NCBI GenBank assembly: GCA_013824165.1
Contig: PNNH01000026.1
Span: forward strand, 1 to 64,000
Reading direction: 5' to 3'
From: Methylibium sp.
GTDB lineage: Bacteria; Pseudomonadota; Gammaproteobacteria; Burkholderiales; Burkholderiaceae_C
DNA length: 64,000 bases
Shown here one piece after another: positions 17,616-25,784 of the stretch. Under the pieces are notes generated by a model. The model was not told the DNA's origin and searched no databases. It worked only from the letters and a program-made list of their open reading frames with translations. Every line of letters begins with the position of its first letter. Position 1 is the first letter of the stretch. Position numbers and translations under genes: made by a program.

Positions 17616-17768
17616 ATGCAACTGTTTAAGGATCTGTTCAGCAGCGATGTGGGCCTGATGAGCGCAGCCGTGATCGCGGTCATGCTGGGCATGGGCGCGT
17701 TCTATGTGAGTTACTTCCTGCGCCACGTGCGCGAGGACGCCCGGCGCGCAGCTGCCGAAGGTCGCTGA
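17616..17768 (+). CDS. DUF3149-type small membrane protein
   Basis: Fifty-residue protein starting MQLFKDLFSSDVGLMS, then one transmembrane helix (about 15-38) and a short basic C-terminus (EDARRAAAEGR). The sequence and size match the DUF3149 family of Burkholderiales. GGAG lies seven bases before the ATG. Function is unknown. It is flanked by the DinB gene 120 bp upstream and a convergent GNAT gene downstream. Confidence 0.75.
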   Translation: MQLFKDLFSSDVGLMSAAVIAVMLGMGAFYVSYFLRHVREDARRAAAEGR

Positions 17769-17800
17769 TCAACGGCTGATGCGCCGAGGCCGGCACGGCC

Positions 17801-18352
17801 TCACAGCGCTGAAGGGTCCCGCAGCGTCCGGGCCAGGATCTTGTTCGGATAGGCCGCGTCCTCGAACCGATAGACCGCCTCGCCCAGCAGTTGGTAGCCG
17901 CAGCGGGCATAGAAGCCCAGCGCCCGCGTATTGCCCGACCAGGCGCTCAGCCACATACGGCTGGCGCCCTGCTGGCGCGCCTGTGCTTCGGCTTGTTGCA
18001 GCAGCAGCCGCCCCCAGCCGCGACCGGTGAAGCGCTGCTGCAGATACAGGCGCTCCAGTTCCATCACCGGCAGGCCGGACTCATCGCCCAGCAGCGCGTG
18101 GCGCCTGCCCAGGCAGAGTTGAGCGAATCCGACCAGGCCGCCATCGACAGCGCCGGACTCGGCCAGCACATACAGGCGCCCGGCTTCGCCGAGTTGCGCG
18201 CGGATCGCCTCCACCGACAACAGGGTCTGCACCTCGCGCGCCAGCGCAGGCGTGACGCCCTCGCTCGCGTAGGCCTCCAGGAACACCTGGGTGCCCAGCG
18301 CCGACAGGCAGGCGGCGTCATCGACGGAGGCGGTGCGGAATCGTGGCGGCAT
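17801..18352 (-). CDS. GNAT-family N-acetyltransferase
   Basis: Cytoplasmic acetyl-CoA-dependent acyltransferase of 183 aa. It has the GNAT order: FRTASVDDAACLSAL strand-helix at the N-terminus, LERLYLQQRFTGRGWGRLLLQ as the acetyl-CoA pyrophosphate loop (Q/RxxGxG/A region), and LGFYARCGYQLLGE near the C-terminus. The start at 18352 begins directly with the conserved fold; no good Shine-Dalgarno is visible. Substrate unknown. It is next to a second, different GNAT gene on the same strand. Confidence 0.87.
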   Translation of the reverse strand: MPPRFRTASVDDAACLSALGTQVFLEAYASEGVTPALAREVQTLLSVEAIRAQLGEAGRLYVLAESGAVDGGLVGFAQLCLGRRHALLGDESGLPVMELERLYLQQRFTGRGWGRLLLQQAEAQARQQGASRMWLSAWSGNTRALGFYARCGYQLLGEAVYRFEDAAYPNKILARTLRDPSAL

Positions 18353-18404
18353 GCGGGCATCGTAGCGGCGCGTGGTCTGGCCAGCGCAGCGGCGCTGGCC
18401 CCAG

Positions 18405-18968
18405 CTACCCGAGAAGCTTCTCCATATAGATGCTGAAGGGGTCGGGGCGGTAGGGGGCGAACGGGCCGCAGCGGCGATAGCCCATGCGCTCATACAGGGC
18501 GATAGCCGGCCGCTGGCGAACGCCGGTTTCCAGGCGCAGCAAGGGCCGGCCGGCCCAGGCGGCTTCCAGCTCCAGCGCGGCCACCAGGGCTTTGCCCAAG
18601 CCCTGGCCGCGCGCCTCGGGCCGCACCATCATGCGTTTGAGCTCGGCACAGTCCTCGCGCAGCACAACCGCACCGCAGCCCTGCACCGTGTTGTGCGCAT
18701 CACGCACCACGAGAAAGCGCACCTCGGGGCGCAGCAATTCGTCCTGACTCAGCAAATGCTGGCTGGCCGCAGGGTAGAGCGGCCCCTGGTAGGCATCCAG
18801 CGCCTCCACCAGCGCCCATACCTCGGGCTGGTCCGGACGCTCGCGCGCCAGCCGCGCTTCGCCGCCGTCGGGCCCAGAGGCAGAAGAGGAGGAGAAAGAG
18901 GACGGCACATTCACGTGGACGGGCCTCGGCATATAGGACGGCAGGGCCGTCGGATTCGAACTGAGCAT
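18405..18968 (-). CDS. GNAT-family N-acetyltransferase
   Basis: Predicted acetyltransferase with a GNAT domain over the last 150 residues. The acetyl-CoA motif is VRPEARGQGLGKALVAALE and the C-terminal segment AIALYERMGYRRCGPF is standard. The N-terminus before GGEARLARERPDQPEV is Ser-rich and of doubtful reality. Starts at 18968 or 18932 are possible and neither has a good Shine-Dalgarno. The enzyme substrate is not predictable. It lies just downstream of, and divergent from, the WYL-regulator gene. Confidence 0.82.
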   Translation of the reverse strand: MLSSNPTALPSYMPRPVHVNVPSSFSSSSASGPDGGEARLARERPDQPEVWALVEALDAYQGPLYPAASQHLLSQDELLRPEVRFLVVRDAHNTVQGCGAVVLREDCAELKRMMVRPEARGQGLGKALVAALELEAAWAGRPLLRLETGVRQRPAIALYERMGYRRCGPFAPYRPDPFSIYMEKLLG

Positions 18969-19113
18969 CGCAGGCAACTCGGCGGCACGGCTCAGGCTGC
19001 CGCGGATCGCGCCGCAGCCCTGCTGTCTCGCCCTCAAGGGATAGTTAGATCCGGATTAACCCGCAAGCAACGTGCCAGCTTTTGCGGGGCAGGCCTGCAC
19101 CACAATGCGGCCC

Positions 19114-19797
19114 ATGCGCCGTGCCGACCGCCTGTTCCAAATCGTCCAGCTGATCCGTGGACGCCGCCTCTCCACCGCCGACTTCCTGGCTGCGCGCCTG
19201 GAGGTCTCGCCGCGCACCGTCTACCGCGACGTGGCCGCGCTGCAGCAGCAGGGTGTGCCCATCGAGGGCGAGGCCGGCGTGGGCTATCGCATGCGCGCCG
19301 GCTTCGACCTGCCGCCGCTGATGTTCAGCAAGGAAGAAGCCCAGGCCCTGGTGGCCGTGGTGCGCCTGGCCCGGCCGCAGCTGGACCGCGGCCTGGGCGA
19401 ACCGGCCGAGGCCGCGCTGTCCAAGATCATGGCGGTGCTGCCGCCGGCGGCGCGTGCCGCGGCCGAGAGCCTGGCGGTCTACGCGCCGCTGTCAGGCATG
19501 GACGCGGCGATGAGCGAGCGCCTGATGCAGCTGCGCGAAGCCACCGAGAGCCGGCGCCTGCTGCGCCTGCACTACCTGGATCTGAGCGATGCACCGACCG
19601 AGCGTCGTGTGCGGCCGCTGGGCTGCTTCTTCTGGGGCCCGGTTTGGACCTTCGCCGCCTGGTGCGAGCTGCGCCAAGACTTCCGCAGCTTCCGCGTCGA
19701 CCGCATCCAGGCGCTGGAACTGCTGGACGAGCGCTTTCGCGACGAGCCCGGCAAGACCCTGGTCGATATGCAGCGCCGCAGCGCGCAGGAGTGCTGA
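19114..19797 (+). CDS. YafY-type HTH/WYL-domain transcriptional regulator
   Basis: DNA-binding regulator of 227 aa. A winged HTH (HTH_11) occupies residues 1-60, with RRADRLFQIVQLIRG and the recognition segment LEVSPRTVYRDVAAL. The WYL ligand-binding domain fills the rest, with the conserved LLRLHYLDLSD strand, VRPLGCFFWGPVWTFAAW and the C-terminal FRSFRVDRIQALELL. Proteins of this class often respond to nucleic-acid-like or small ligands. It overlaps the following Crp/Fnr-family gene by one base (TGATG), so both regulators are made from one message. Confidence 0.9.
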   Translation: MRRADRLFQIVQLIRGRRLSTADFLAARLEVSPRTVYRDVAALQQQGVPIEGEAGVGYRMRAGFDLPPLMFSKEEAQALVAVVRLARPQLDRGLGEPAEAALSKIMAVLPPAARAAAESLAVYAPLSGMDAAMSERLMQLREATESRRLLRLHYLDLSDAPTERRVRPLGCFFWGPVWTFAAWCELRQDFRSFRVDRIQALELLDERFRDEPGKTLVDMQRRSAQEC

Positions 19798-20477
19798 TGA
19801 GTCCTGCCGCCCCCAGCCCCGATCAGATCCAGCGCCTGCTGGCGCAGTACCCGGCCGTCGCCGCCCTACCCGCGGCCTTGCGCGAGCCGGTGCTGGCCAG
19901 CCATGCGCAGGCCATGACGGTGCCGCCGGGCACCCTGCTGTTTGACGAGGGCCAGGCCTGCCAGGGCTTCCCGCTGGTGCTGGCGGGCGAGGTGCGCGTG
20001 GCGCGCGGCGCGCCCAACGGCCGTTCGCTGGAGCTGTACCGCGTGCAGCGCGGCGAGCTCTGCGTGGCGTCCACCTCCTGCCTGTTCGGCCAGGTGGCGC
20101 TGGCCGCGCATGGCATCACCACCGAGCCCTGCGAGCTGGTGCTGCTGGACCCGCAAGGCTTCGCGCTGTGGACGGAGCACGAGGGTTTCAGGCGTTATGT
20201 GTTCGGCATCTTCGCCGACCGCATCGCCGATCTGATGGCGCTGGCTGAGGCGGTAGCCTTCCAGCGCCTCGACCAGCGCCTGGCCGGCGCACTGCTGGGC
20301 CATGGCGCCGTGCTGCAGACCACGCACCAGCAGCTGGCCGACGAACTGGGCACGGTGCGCGAGATCGTCACACGCCTGCTGAAGCGTTTCGAGCGCGAGG
20401 GCTGGCTGAGCCTGGGGCGTGAGCGCATCGAGCTGCGCGACCCGGCCGCGCTGCGCGCGCTGGCCGGCGGCGGCTGA
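19797..20477 (+). CDS. Crp/Fnr-family transcriptional regulator
   Basis: Regulator of 226 aa with an N-terminal cyclic-nucleotide-binding-like domain (TLLFDEGQACQGFPLVLAGEV) and a C-terminal winged HTH (HQQLADELGTVREIVTRLLKRF). It has no N-terminal Fnr-type cysteine cluster, so an Fnr-like 4Fe-4S sensor is unlikely. Cysteines in the sensor domain (QACQG, GELCVASTSCLFG) could take part in redox or heme sensing, but that is inference. AGGAG precedes the overlapping start. A CRP-like palindrome lies 20 bp past its stop, ahead of the next gene. Confidence 0.9.
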   Translation: MSPAAPSPDQIQRLLAQYPAVAALPAALREPVLASHAQAMTVPPGTLLFDEGQACQGFPLVLAGEVRVARGAPNGRSLELYRVQRGELCVASTSCLFGQVALAAHGITTEPCELVLLDPQGFALWTEHEGFRRYVFGIFADRIADLMALAEAVAFQRLDQRLAGALLGHGAVLQTTHQQLADELGTVREIVTRLLKRFEREGWLSLGRERIELRDPAALRALAGGG

Positions 20478-20496
20478 GGGCGCGCATTCAGCCCTG

Positions 20497-20512
20497 TGTG
20501 ACCCAGGTCACA
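20497..20512. promoter_or_regulatory. Crp/Fnr-type operator palindrome
   Basis: The 16-bp sequence TGTGACCCAGGTCACA is a perfect palindrome in both half-sites (TGTGA-N6-TCACA), matching the CRP/Fnr-family operator spacing. It lies between the Crp/Fnr-family regulator gene and the DUF2892 gene. Its centre is about 90 bases before the DUF2892 start, a suitable place for activation from a promoter near 20546. It is likely the target of the regulator encoded next door or of a genome-wide Crp. Confidence 0.7.
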
Positions 20513-20593
20513 GACCCGCAGGGGCGCCGCTGCGACAGTGCAGGCATCGCCCCGCCGGGGCGGCATTCCAGCGATGGAACAAGGAGCTCTCTC

Positions 20594-20788
20594 ATGAAGA
20601 CCAATGTTGGCGGCATCGACCGCATCCTGCGCGTGACCGTGGGCACCGCCCTTATCGTGGCCGCCGCCACCGGCACCATCGGTGTGTGGGGCTATATCGG
20701 CATCGTGCCGGTGCTGACCGGCCTGTTCCGCTTCTGCCCGGTCTACCCGCTGCTGGGCATGAACACCTGCCCCATGAAGGACAGGTGA
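20594..20788 (+). CDS. DUF2892 (YgaP-type) small membrane protein
   Basis: Inner-membrane protein of 64 aa with two predicted helices. The start NVGGIDRILRVTVGTALI and the C-terminal FCPVYPLLGMNTCP are the family hallmarks; the Cys-Pro pair recurs in DUF2892 proteins, which are often fused to or paired with rhodanese-type sulfur carriers. AAGGAG lies eight bases before the ATG. A Crp/Fnr-type palindrome upstream suggests control by the adjacent regulator. Function not established. Confidence 0.85.
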   Translation: MKTNVGGIDRILRVTVGTALIVAAATGTIGVWGYIGIVPVLTGLFRFCPVYPLLGMNTCPMKDR

Positions 20789-20864
20789 TTGCCGGGCTTG
20801 CTATGGTGCGGCACTGGCGGGCCTTGAGCCCGCGCAACACGGCGTTTTGCCGCAGCACCGCACC

Positions 20865-21464
20865 ATGAAAGCCTCTGTCAGTTCTTCCCGTCCTGTTTCC
20901 TCGCTGCCTGCCACGGCCCGGCGGCTCGGGCTGCCCCTGCTGCTGCTGGGCGCCGCGCTGGCGCTGCCGGGCAGTCTGGCCCTTGCGGCCCCGCAGGCCT
21001 TGCTGCCCACCGTTGAGTCGGTGGACCTCGGCCGTTATGCCGGCACCTGGTACGAGATTGCGCTGCTGCCCAACCGCTTCCAGAAGCAGTGCGTGGCTGA
21101 CACCCAGGCGCGCTACCGCCTGGATGGCGAGCGGTTGGAGGTGATCAACCGCTGCCGCACCGCCAAGGGTGAGGTCGACGATGTGAAGGGCCACGCCAAG
21201 GTGGTGGCGGGCAGCGCCAACGCCAAGCTGCGCGTGACCTTCTTCTGGCCCTTCTACGGCGATTACTGGGTGTTGGATCTCGACCCGGACTACCGCCAGG
21301 TGCTGATCGGCGAGCCGGGACGCAAGTTTGCCTGGGTGTTGTCGCGCGATCCCTCGATGAGCGAAGAGCAGCTGCAGCGCCTGCTGGACAAGGCGGCCAG
21401 CCTGGGCTTCGACAAGGCGGCCTTTCAGCGCACGCCGCAGACACGGCCGTTGGCCGAGCGCTGA
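20865..21464 (+). CDS. blc: Bacterial lipocalin (Blc-like)
   Basis: Exported lipid-binding protein of 199 aa. A hydrophobic signal segment runs to about residue 43 and lacks a lipobox Cys, so the protein is probably periplasmic. The lipocalin signature GRYAGTWYEIALLPNRFQ follows, and the second structurally conserved region includes FWPFYGDYWVLDLDPDY with the late motif LIGEPGRKFAWVLSRDP. Blc-type lipocalins bind lysophospholipids and are induced under envelope stress in some bacteria. The start at 20865 lacks a clear Shine-Dalgarno. Confidence 0.9.
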   Translation: MKASVSSSRPVSSLPATARRLGLPLLLLGAALALPGSLALAAPQALLPTVESVDLGRYAGTWYEIALLPNRFQKQCVADTQARYRLDGERLEVINRCRTAKGEVDDVKGHAKVVAGSANAKLRVTFFWPFYGDYWVLDLDPDYRQVLIGEPGRKFAWVLSRDPSMSEEQLQRLLDKAASLGFDKAAFQRTPQTRPLAER

Positions 21465-21483
21465 GGGCGCACCGCACATTCAG

Positions 21484-21967
21484 TCAGGCGCGGCGCAGGC
21501 CGGGCAAGGCCCAGCGGATACGCCCGGCCGGCTGCTCCACCCAGCGGTAGAACAGCAGCGCCGCCAGATTGCTGAGGCCCCAGGCCGCCAGCATGGCGAT
21601 CACGGCCGCCATCGGATAGTCGGGATCCTTGTGCTCGAACAGCGCGTTGACCAGCAGCAGCACCGAGAAGTGCACCAGGAACAGCGCGTAAGAGTGGGTG
21701 CCCAGGTGGCTGAGCAAGGCCGCGGCGCGCTGCTCAAGCCGGCCCGGGCCGGACAGCAAGCCGCGGCCGCGATCGGCCCGCCACTGCCACAGCGCCAGCA
21801 GTGTGGCCACCACCAGGGCCAGCGCGATGCGGCCACGGAACTCCAGCAGCAGCGCGGCAACAGCCAGCGCCCCCAACGCCAGCCCGGCCGGCAGGCGGCG
21901 ACCGCGTAAGCTGGGGTGCCGGCCGATGATGTGCACCAGCGCGCCCAGCCCGTAGGCGCCGAAAAAA
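21484..21967 (-). pseudogene. 3' fragment of an acyltransferase-3 gene split by an insertion sequence
   Basis: Encodes the C-terminal membrane helices of an acyltransferase family 3 (OafA/WecH-like) protein, from GAYGLGALVHIIGRHP to the end WALPGLRRA. The segment LGTHSYALFLVHFSVLLL is the typical late helix with its conserved HFS. The upstream part lies beyond the insertion sequence at 23288-23981. Removing the element and one copy of the target duplication joins TATTTTTTCGGC in frame (...WGWYFFGAYGL...), giving 389 aa. No start codon of its own is evident, so this half should not make the native protein. Confidence 0.88.
21960..21967. repeat. Target-site duplication, left copy
   Basis: CGAAAAAA directly abuts the left inverted repeat of the insertion sequence and is identical to the eight bases after its right end (23288-23295). 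Eight-base AT-rich duplications are usual for ISL3-family elements. Confidence 0.92.
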
Positions 21968-23287
21968 GGTTCTTCACCCAACTCCGGGGAAGGCTGCCCG
22001 GATCTTGAGGAAGAAGTAGGCGTCGTCGCGGAAGCCGTAGGCCATGCGCTTGATGACTTTGATCCTGTTGTTGATGCCCTCGATGAGGTTAGTCCCGAGT
22101 GGGTATCGGCAATGGGCCAAGATGCCGGGCAGGTAGGGTTTGAGGTTGGCGGCGAAGCGTTTGAGGGGCTCGATACGGCTGCGTCGCGCTTTGGCGTACC
22201 AACTCTTCCAGGCGCGCTCGGCGTAGCCGGGATGTCGATAGCTCCACAGGTCCTTGAGCGCATCGCGCAGTACATGGACGACGAACAGGGCGCGGTTGGC
22301 GGCCAACAGTTCCTTGAGCTGAACATCCTGCCCAGGCGCCAAGTTCTCTGCGTTCTTCAGTAGCAGCCAGCGTGCCCCTTTGACCACCCGCCGAGCGGAC
22401 TTGTCAGCGCGGAGTTCGTTGGCACGATCAACCCGCACTCGGTCAATCACCTCGCACCCGTACTTGACCACCACATGGAACAAGTCAAAGACGATGGCGG
22501 CCTGCGGGCAGTGGTGCTTGACCTCAATCTCGTAGCCCGCGTTCATGTCCATAACGGCAGCGCGCAGTTGCTTGCAACGCTGCGGGCCAAGCAGTTCGAA
22601 GAAGGGTCGCACATCGGCGCGGCCACGCCCTCGCCCCACCCACAGCACACGCTTGCGCGTGGGCTCGACGATCACGGTGGCGTAGCGGTGCCCCTTCTGG
22701 ATAGCGAACTCGTCCATGCCGATCACCTCCAGCCCGTCCAGGTCGATCGGACCCAACTCGCGCTTCATGCTGGCGAAGTCAAGATCCTTGACGGTCTTCC
22801 AGTCCAGCCCGAAGAAGCCCGCGACGTGCCGGATGGAGGTCACGCGGCACAGTCTGGCGACTGACTCGCCCAAGCGCCGGGTTACCCGTGCGTACGGGTC
22901 CAACCAGTTCAACTGCTCCAACTTGGGACCGCACTGAGGGCATGCCACCCGAACACGCGCAAGGATCAGTTCGATTCGGTGCTCGAGGATAGGCAGGTCG
23001 CGAACTCTGCGTTCGTACTGGTCATGCACCGAGCGACTCATTCGGCCGCACTGACTGCATCGGTGCAATCGACCCGGTCTCGACTGCAACCTCAGCACCC
23101 ACCAGGACTGGCCGGATCGGCTCTCATGCCAGTCCTCGACGACGTCATACCCTACCCAGCCGCCCAGCCGGGAAATAAGATGGTCGTGGGCCATGATCGC
23201 CCTCCTGCGGTCTTGCTGCTTGGTACCAACAAGGTAGCAGTGACGACCGTGGCCCACCAGACATCTCCCGCAGATCGGCGAAGAACC
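21968..23287 (-). mobile_element. ISL3-family insertion sequence, 1320 bp
   Basis: A complete element. Its two ends, read inward, both begin GGTTCTTC and match at 17 of the first 21 positions (inverted repeats near 21968-21993 and 23262-23287). An identical 8-bp duplication, CGAAAAAA, flanks it. One transposase gene fills the element on the minus strand. It sits inside an acyltransferase gene in the same orientation. The intact duplication and transposase suggest a fairly recent insertion. Confidence 0.93.
21974..23194 (-). CDS. tnpA: ISL3-family transposase
   Basis: DDE transposase of 406 aa. The N-terminal zinc-ribbon/HTH part carries CSQCGRMS and a second pair, VACPQC. The catalytic domain has GMDEFAIQKGHRYATVIV (first Asp), a second Asp in AAVMDMNAGY with VFDLFHVVVKYG nearby, and the glutamate in NLIEGINNRIKVIKRMAYGF, which is the DDE_Tnp_ISL3 pattern. 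AGGAGG six bases before 23194 fixes the start; the frame stays open upstream to 23323 but that part lies across the element's end. The reading frame is intact, so the element may be active. Confidence 0.94.
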   Translation of the reverse strand: MAHDHLISRLGGWVGYDVVEDWHESRSGQSWWVLRLQSRPGRLHRCSQCGRMSRSVHDQYERRVRDLPILEHRIELILARVRVACPQCGPKLEQLNWLDPYARVTRRLGESVARLCRVTSIRHVAGFFGLDWKTVKDLDFASMKRELGPIDLDGLEVIGMDEFAIQKGHRYATVIVEPTRKRVLWVGRGRGRADVRPFFELLGPQRCKQLRAAVMDMNAGYEIEVKHHCPQAAIVFDLFHVVVKYGCEVIDRVRVDRANELRADKSARRVVKGARWLLLKNAENLAPGQDVQLKELLAANRALFVVHVLRDALKDLWSYRHPGYAERAWKSWYAKARRSRIEPLKRFAANLKPYLPGILAHCRYPLGTNLIEGINNRIKVIKRMAYGFRDDAYFFLKIRAAFPGVG

Positions 23288-23295
23288 CGAAAAAA
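23288..23295. repeat. Target-site duplication, right copy
   Basis: CGAAAAAA at the right border of the insertion sequence, identical to 21960-21967. It reads TTTTTTCG on the coding strand of the disrupted gene, so one copy belongs to the original sequence. Confidence 0.92.
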
Positions 23296-23981
23296 TACCA
23301 GCCCCAGTTGTCGTGCCCGGCATCCAGGTTGAACCAGAACAGCGAGGCGGCCAGCAGCGCCAGCAGCAGCAGCGGGCCGATGAAACGCGCCGCCGGCCGG
23401 CCCTGCGTGAACCACAGCAGGCCCAGCATCAGCGCGAACAGCTGCAGGTCGATGGCCACATACCAGGCGCCCACCGTTAGCGACTCCACCCCCATCACCC
23501 CATGCAAGAGCAGCCCATGGGCGGCCAGCTGGGCCGCACTGACCGAAGCCGGCACAAGCTCAGGCAACCAGCGTTCGACCAGCAGCGAGCAGGCCAGCGT
23601 CAGCAGCACCGCGGCCATGAAAGGCAGCATCAGCCGCTGATAGCGCCGCCACAGCAGGGCCGGTGGGTCGCCACGCAGCGTGTGCCCGTCAGGCAGCAGG
23701 CCACGCGCACTCAGGAAGCCGCCCACCACCAGGAAGACCTGCACGGCCATGCGCCCGTACTCGTAGAGAAACTCGATCAAGGCCGGCCACAGCGACTGCA
23801 CCGCTTCTGCCACCGGCCCATAGGCGGCCAGATGGTGCAGCACGATGGTCTGGGCGGCCAGCGCCTTCAGCGCATCGACATGCAGCAGGCGGTAGGGGGC
23901 GGGGGAGTGCATCAGCAGCAGCGCCTGCCACGGGGCAGGGATCAGGAGCGGCAGAAGCAGCCTGCCGAGCGCGCTGCGCAT
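23288..23981 (-). pseudogene. 5' fragment of an acyltransferase-3 gene split by an insertion sequence
   Basis: Encodes the N-terminal part of a membrane acyltransferase (acyltransferase family 3). The start of the domain is clear: RLLHVDALKALAAQTIVLHHLAAYGP, with the catalytic-type His in this first helix, followed by YEYGRMAVQVFLVVGGFLSARGLL. The frame runs into the insertion sequence after WGWYFFG and continues there into unrelated codons. Starts at 23981 or 23912 are possible. Such proteins O-acylate lipids, sugars or polysaccharides; the target is unknown. Confidence 0.88.
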
Positions 23982-24021
23982 CGGGCGCAGCAAGGCGAAA
24001 AGCCGCGATTGTAGTGAGGGC

Positions 24022-24576
24022 TTAGACCTTGCCGGTGAAGATGCGGCCCAGCCAGCCCAGATACCAGTCGAGGAAGCGCTGCCAGGCCGACTTGGGCGGC
24101 AGCGCGGGCGCGCTCGGCAGCCGCACCGCATAGCGCTGCTGCAAGGCCGCGTTGAAGGCGGCGAAGAAGTCGCCGGCCATCTTCTGCGCCGCCATGTCCA
24201 CCAGGCGCGAGCCCACCTGAGCCAGCTTGCCGCCGACACTGGCCACCACCGAGTAGTGCAGCTGCGTCTGCTGCGGCCCCAGCACTTCCAGCCAGACCTT
24301 GGCCTCGCCCTTTCCATGGCCGGCGGCCCCACCCTGCCCCTCGAAGGCGATCTGGTAACTGCGCGGCGGGTTCAGCTCGGAGAGCTTGAGCCGGCCCTTG
24401 AACTTGGCCTTCAGCGGACCGACCGACACCGCCAGCAGCGCCTCGTACTCATGCTCGCCAATCGGCGTGAGCGACTCGCAGCCGCTGATCGCCGCCTTCA
24501 GCATCTCGGTGTCGTTGAGCGCCTCCCAGGCCTGGGCCTGGGTGACGGGCAGGGTTTCTTGGCCGTTCAGTTGCAT
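24022..24576 (-). CDS. coxG: CoxG-family SRPBCC protein
   Basis: Protein of 184 aa with an N-terminal SRPBCC/CoxG domain: NGQETLPVTQAQAWEALNDTEMLKAAI at the start, then VSVGPLKAKFKGRL and a late SVVASVGGKLAQVGSRLV segment. The C-terminus (WQRFLDWYLGWLGRIF) is amphipathic or hydrophobic and may anchor it to the membrane, as shown for CoxG in Afipia (Oligotropha), which helps recruit CO dehydrogenase to the membrane and handles quinones in related systems. It overlaps the CoxE-like gene by ten bases and is the last gene of the unit. Confidence 0.9.
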   Translation of the reverse strand: MQLNGQETLPVTQAQAWEALNDTEMLKAAISGCESLTPIGEHEYEALLAVSVGPLKAKFKGRLKLSELNPPRSYQIAFEGQGGAAGHGKGEAKVWLEVLGPQQTQLHYSVVASVGGKLAQVGSRLVDMAAQKMAGDFFAAFNAALQQRYAVRLPSAPALPPKSAWQRFLDWYLGWLGRIFTGKV

Positions 24577-25784
24577 GGTGTGGAGAGTAGCTGAGCCAAC
24601 GCCTGCAGGCTGGCAAGGTTGTGGGCCGGCAGATGCAGGCTGACCTCGGGCAGCAGCGCGCGGATGCCGGCGGCCTTGGGCTCGAAACCCTCAAAACGCA
24701 GCAAGGGGTTCAGCCAGACCAGGCGCCGGCACGAGAGGCGCAGGCGCCGTGCTTCGAAGGCCAAGGCTTCGGCGCTGGCGCCCTGCTCCAGGCCGTCGGT
24801 GATCAGCAGCACCGTGGTGTCGCTGCTCAGCACACGGCGCGCCCAGTGGCGGTTGAACTCGTGCAGGCAGTCGCTGATGCGGGTGCCGCCGGACCAATCG
24901 GCCACGCGCTGGCTGACCGCCGCCACGGCCAGATCCGGGTCGCGTTGCGCCATCAGCCGGCTGATCGGTGTGAGCCGCGTGCCGAACACGAAGCTGTGCA
25001 CGCGCGGCGCGTGGCGGCGCTCGGCCGGATTGGCCAGGCCATGGGCCAGATGCAGCAGCATGCGCGAGTAGCGGCTCATCGAGCCCGAGATGTCGGCCAG
25101 CAGCAGCAGCGGCGCGACACGCTCGCGCGGCCGCGTGAAGCGCGGCGGCGCCAGTGCGTCGCTGCGGCCCATCGCACGCAGGCTGGCGCGCCAGTCCATG
25201 CGGCCCTGGGTGGCGGGGGCATGGCGGCGCGTCGGGCGGGTCTCGAAGAAGGGCTGCAGACGCGCCAGAAGCTGCCGCGCCTGCGCCCATTCGTCAGCCG
25301 TCATGGTTTCGAAATCCTTGTGCTGCAACAGCTCGCGTTCGCTCCAGCTCAGGCGCGCGTCGACCTCGATTTGCTGCTCCGGCGGGCGCTCCTGCGGCGG
25401 CAGCTCCGGCGCATGCGGGAACAGTGCATCAGCCAGACGCCGGTTCTCGGGCGGCGGCGGCATGCCGGATTGAGCCTGGGCCTGCGGCAGCAGCATGGCC
25501 ATCACGCGCGCCAGTAGATCAGGGTCGCGCCAGAAGATGTGAAACGCCTGCTCGAACAGCGTGCGGTGCTCGGCCCGGTCCACCAGACAGGCCGCCAGCG
25601 TGGCCTTGAAATCGGCGCGCGATGCCAGCCCCGCCACCTGCAGCGCCTGCAGGCTCAGCTGCACGCGATCACTGCCCAGCGGCAACCCCGCCTGGCGCAG
25701 CACACGGGCGAAGTGAACGAGGTTCTCCGCAAGATGTCCGCCCCCTGGGCTGGCGCTGGCTGCGGGCTCGTGTCCGCTAACCAT
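24567..25784 (-). CDS. coxE: CoxE-like von Willebrand factor A domain protein
   Basis: Cytoplasmic protein of 405 aa. The N-terminal half is the CoxE-type helical region beginning LAENLVHFARVLRQAGLPLG. The C-terminal half is a VWA domain with the MIDAS-type sequence LADISGSMSRYSR, later a Thr/Ser site near WSGGTRISDCL and the aspartate segment VLLITDGLEQGA. With the MoxR-type ATPase it forms the CoxD/CoxE pair needed in carboxydotrophs to mature the Mo-Cu site. Overlaps its neighbours on both sides, so translation is coupled. Confidence 0.91.
   Translation of the reverse strand: MVSGHEPAASASPGGGHLAENLVHFARVLRQAGLPLGSDRVQLSLQALQVAGLASRADFKATLAACLVDRAEHRTLFEQAFHIFWRDPDLLARVMAMLLPQAQAQSGMPPPPENRRLADALFPHAPELPPQERPPEQQIEVDARLSWSERELLQHKDFETMTADEWAQARQLLARLQPFFETRPTRRHAPATQGRMDWRASLRAMGRSDALAPPRFTRPRERVAPLLLLADISGSMSRYSRMLLHLAHGLANPAERRHAPRVHSFVFGTRLTPISRLMAQRDPDLAVAAVSQRVADWSGGTRISDCLHEFNRHWARRVLSSDTTVLLITDGLEQGASAEALAFEARRLRLSCRRLVWLNPLLRFEGFEPKAAGIRALLPEVSLHLPAHNLASLQALAQLLSTPCN

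Noticed and set aside
21484..22326. An intact 280-aa protein spanning the left IS border.
   Set aside because: The upstream part of this frame reads the transposase gene in another phase; only the acyltransferase tail is real.
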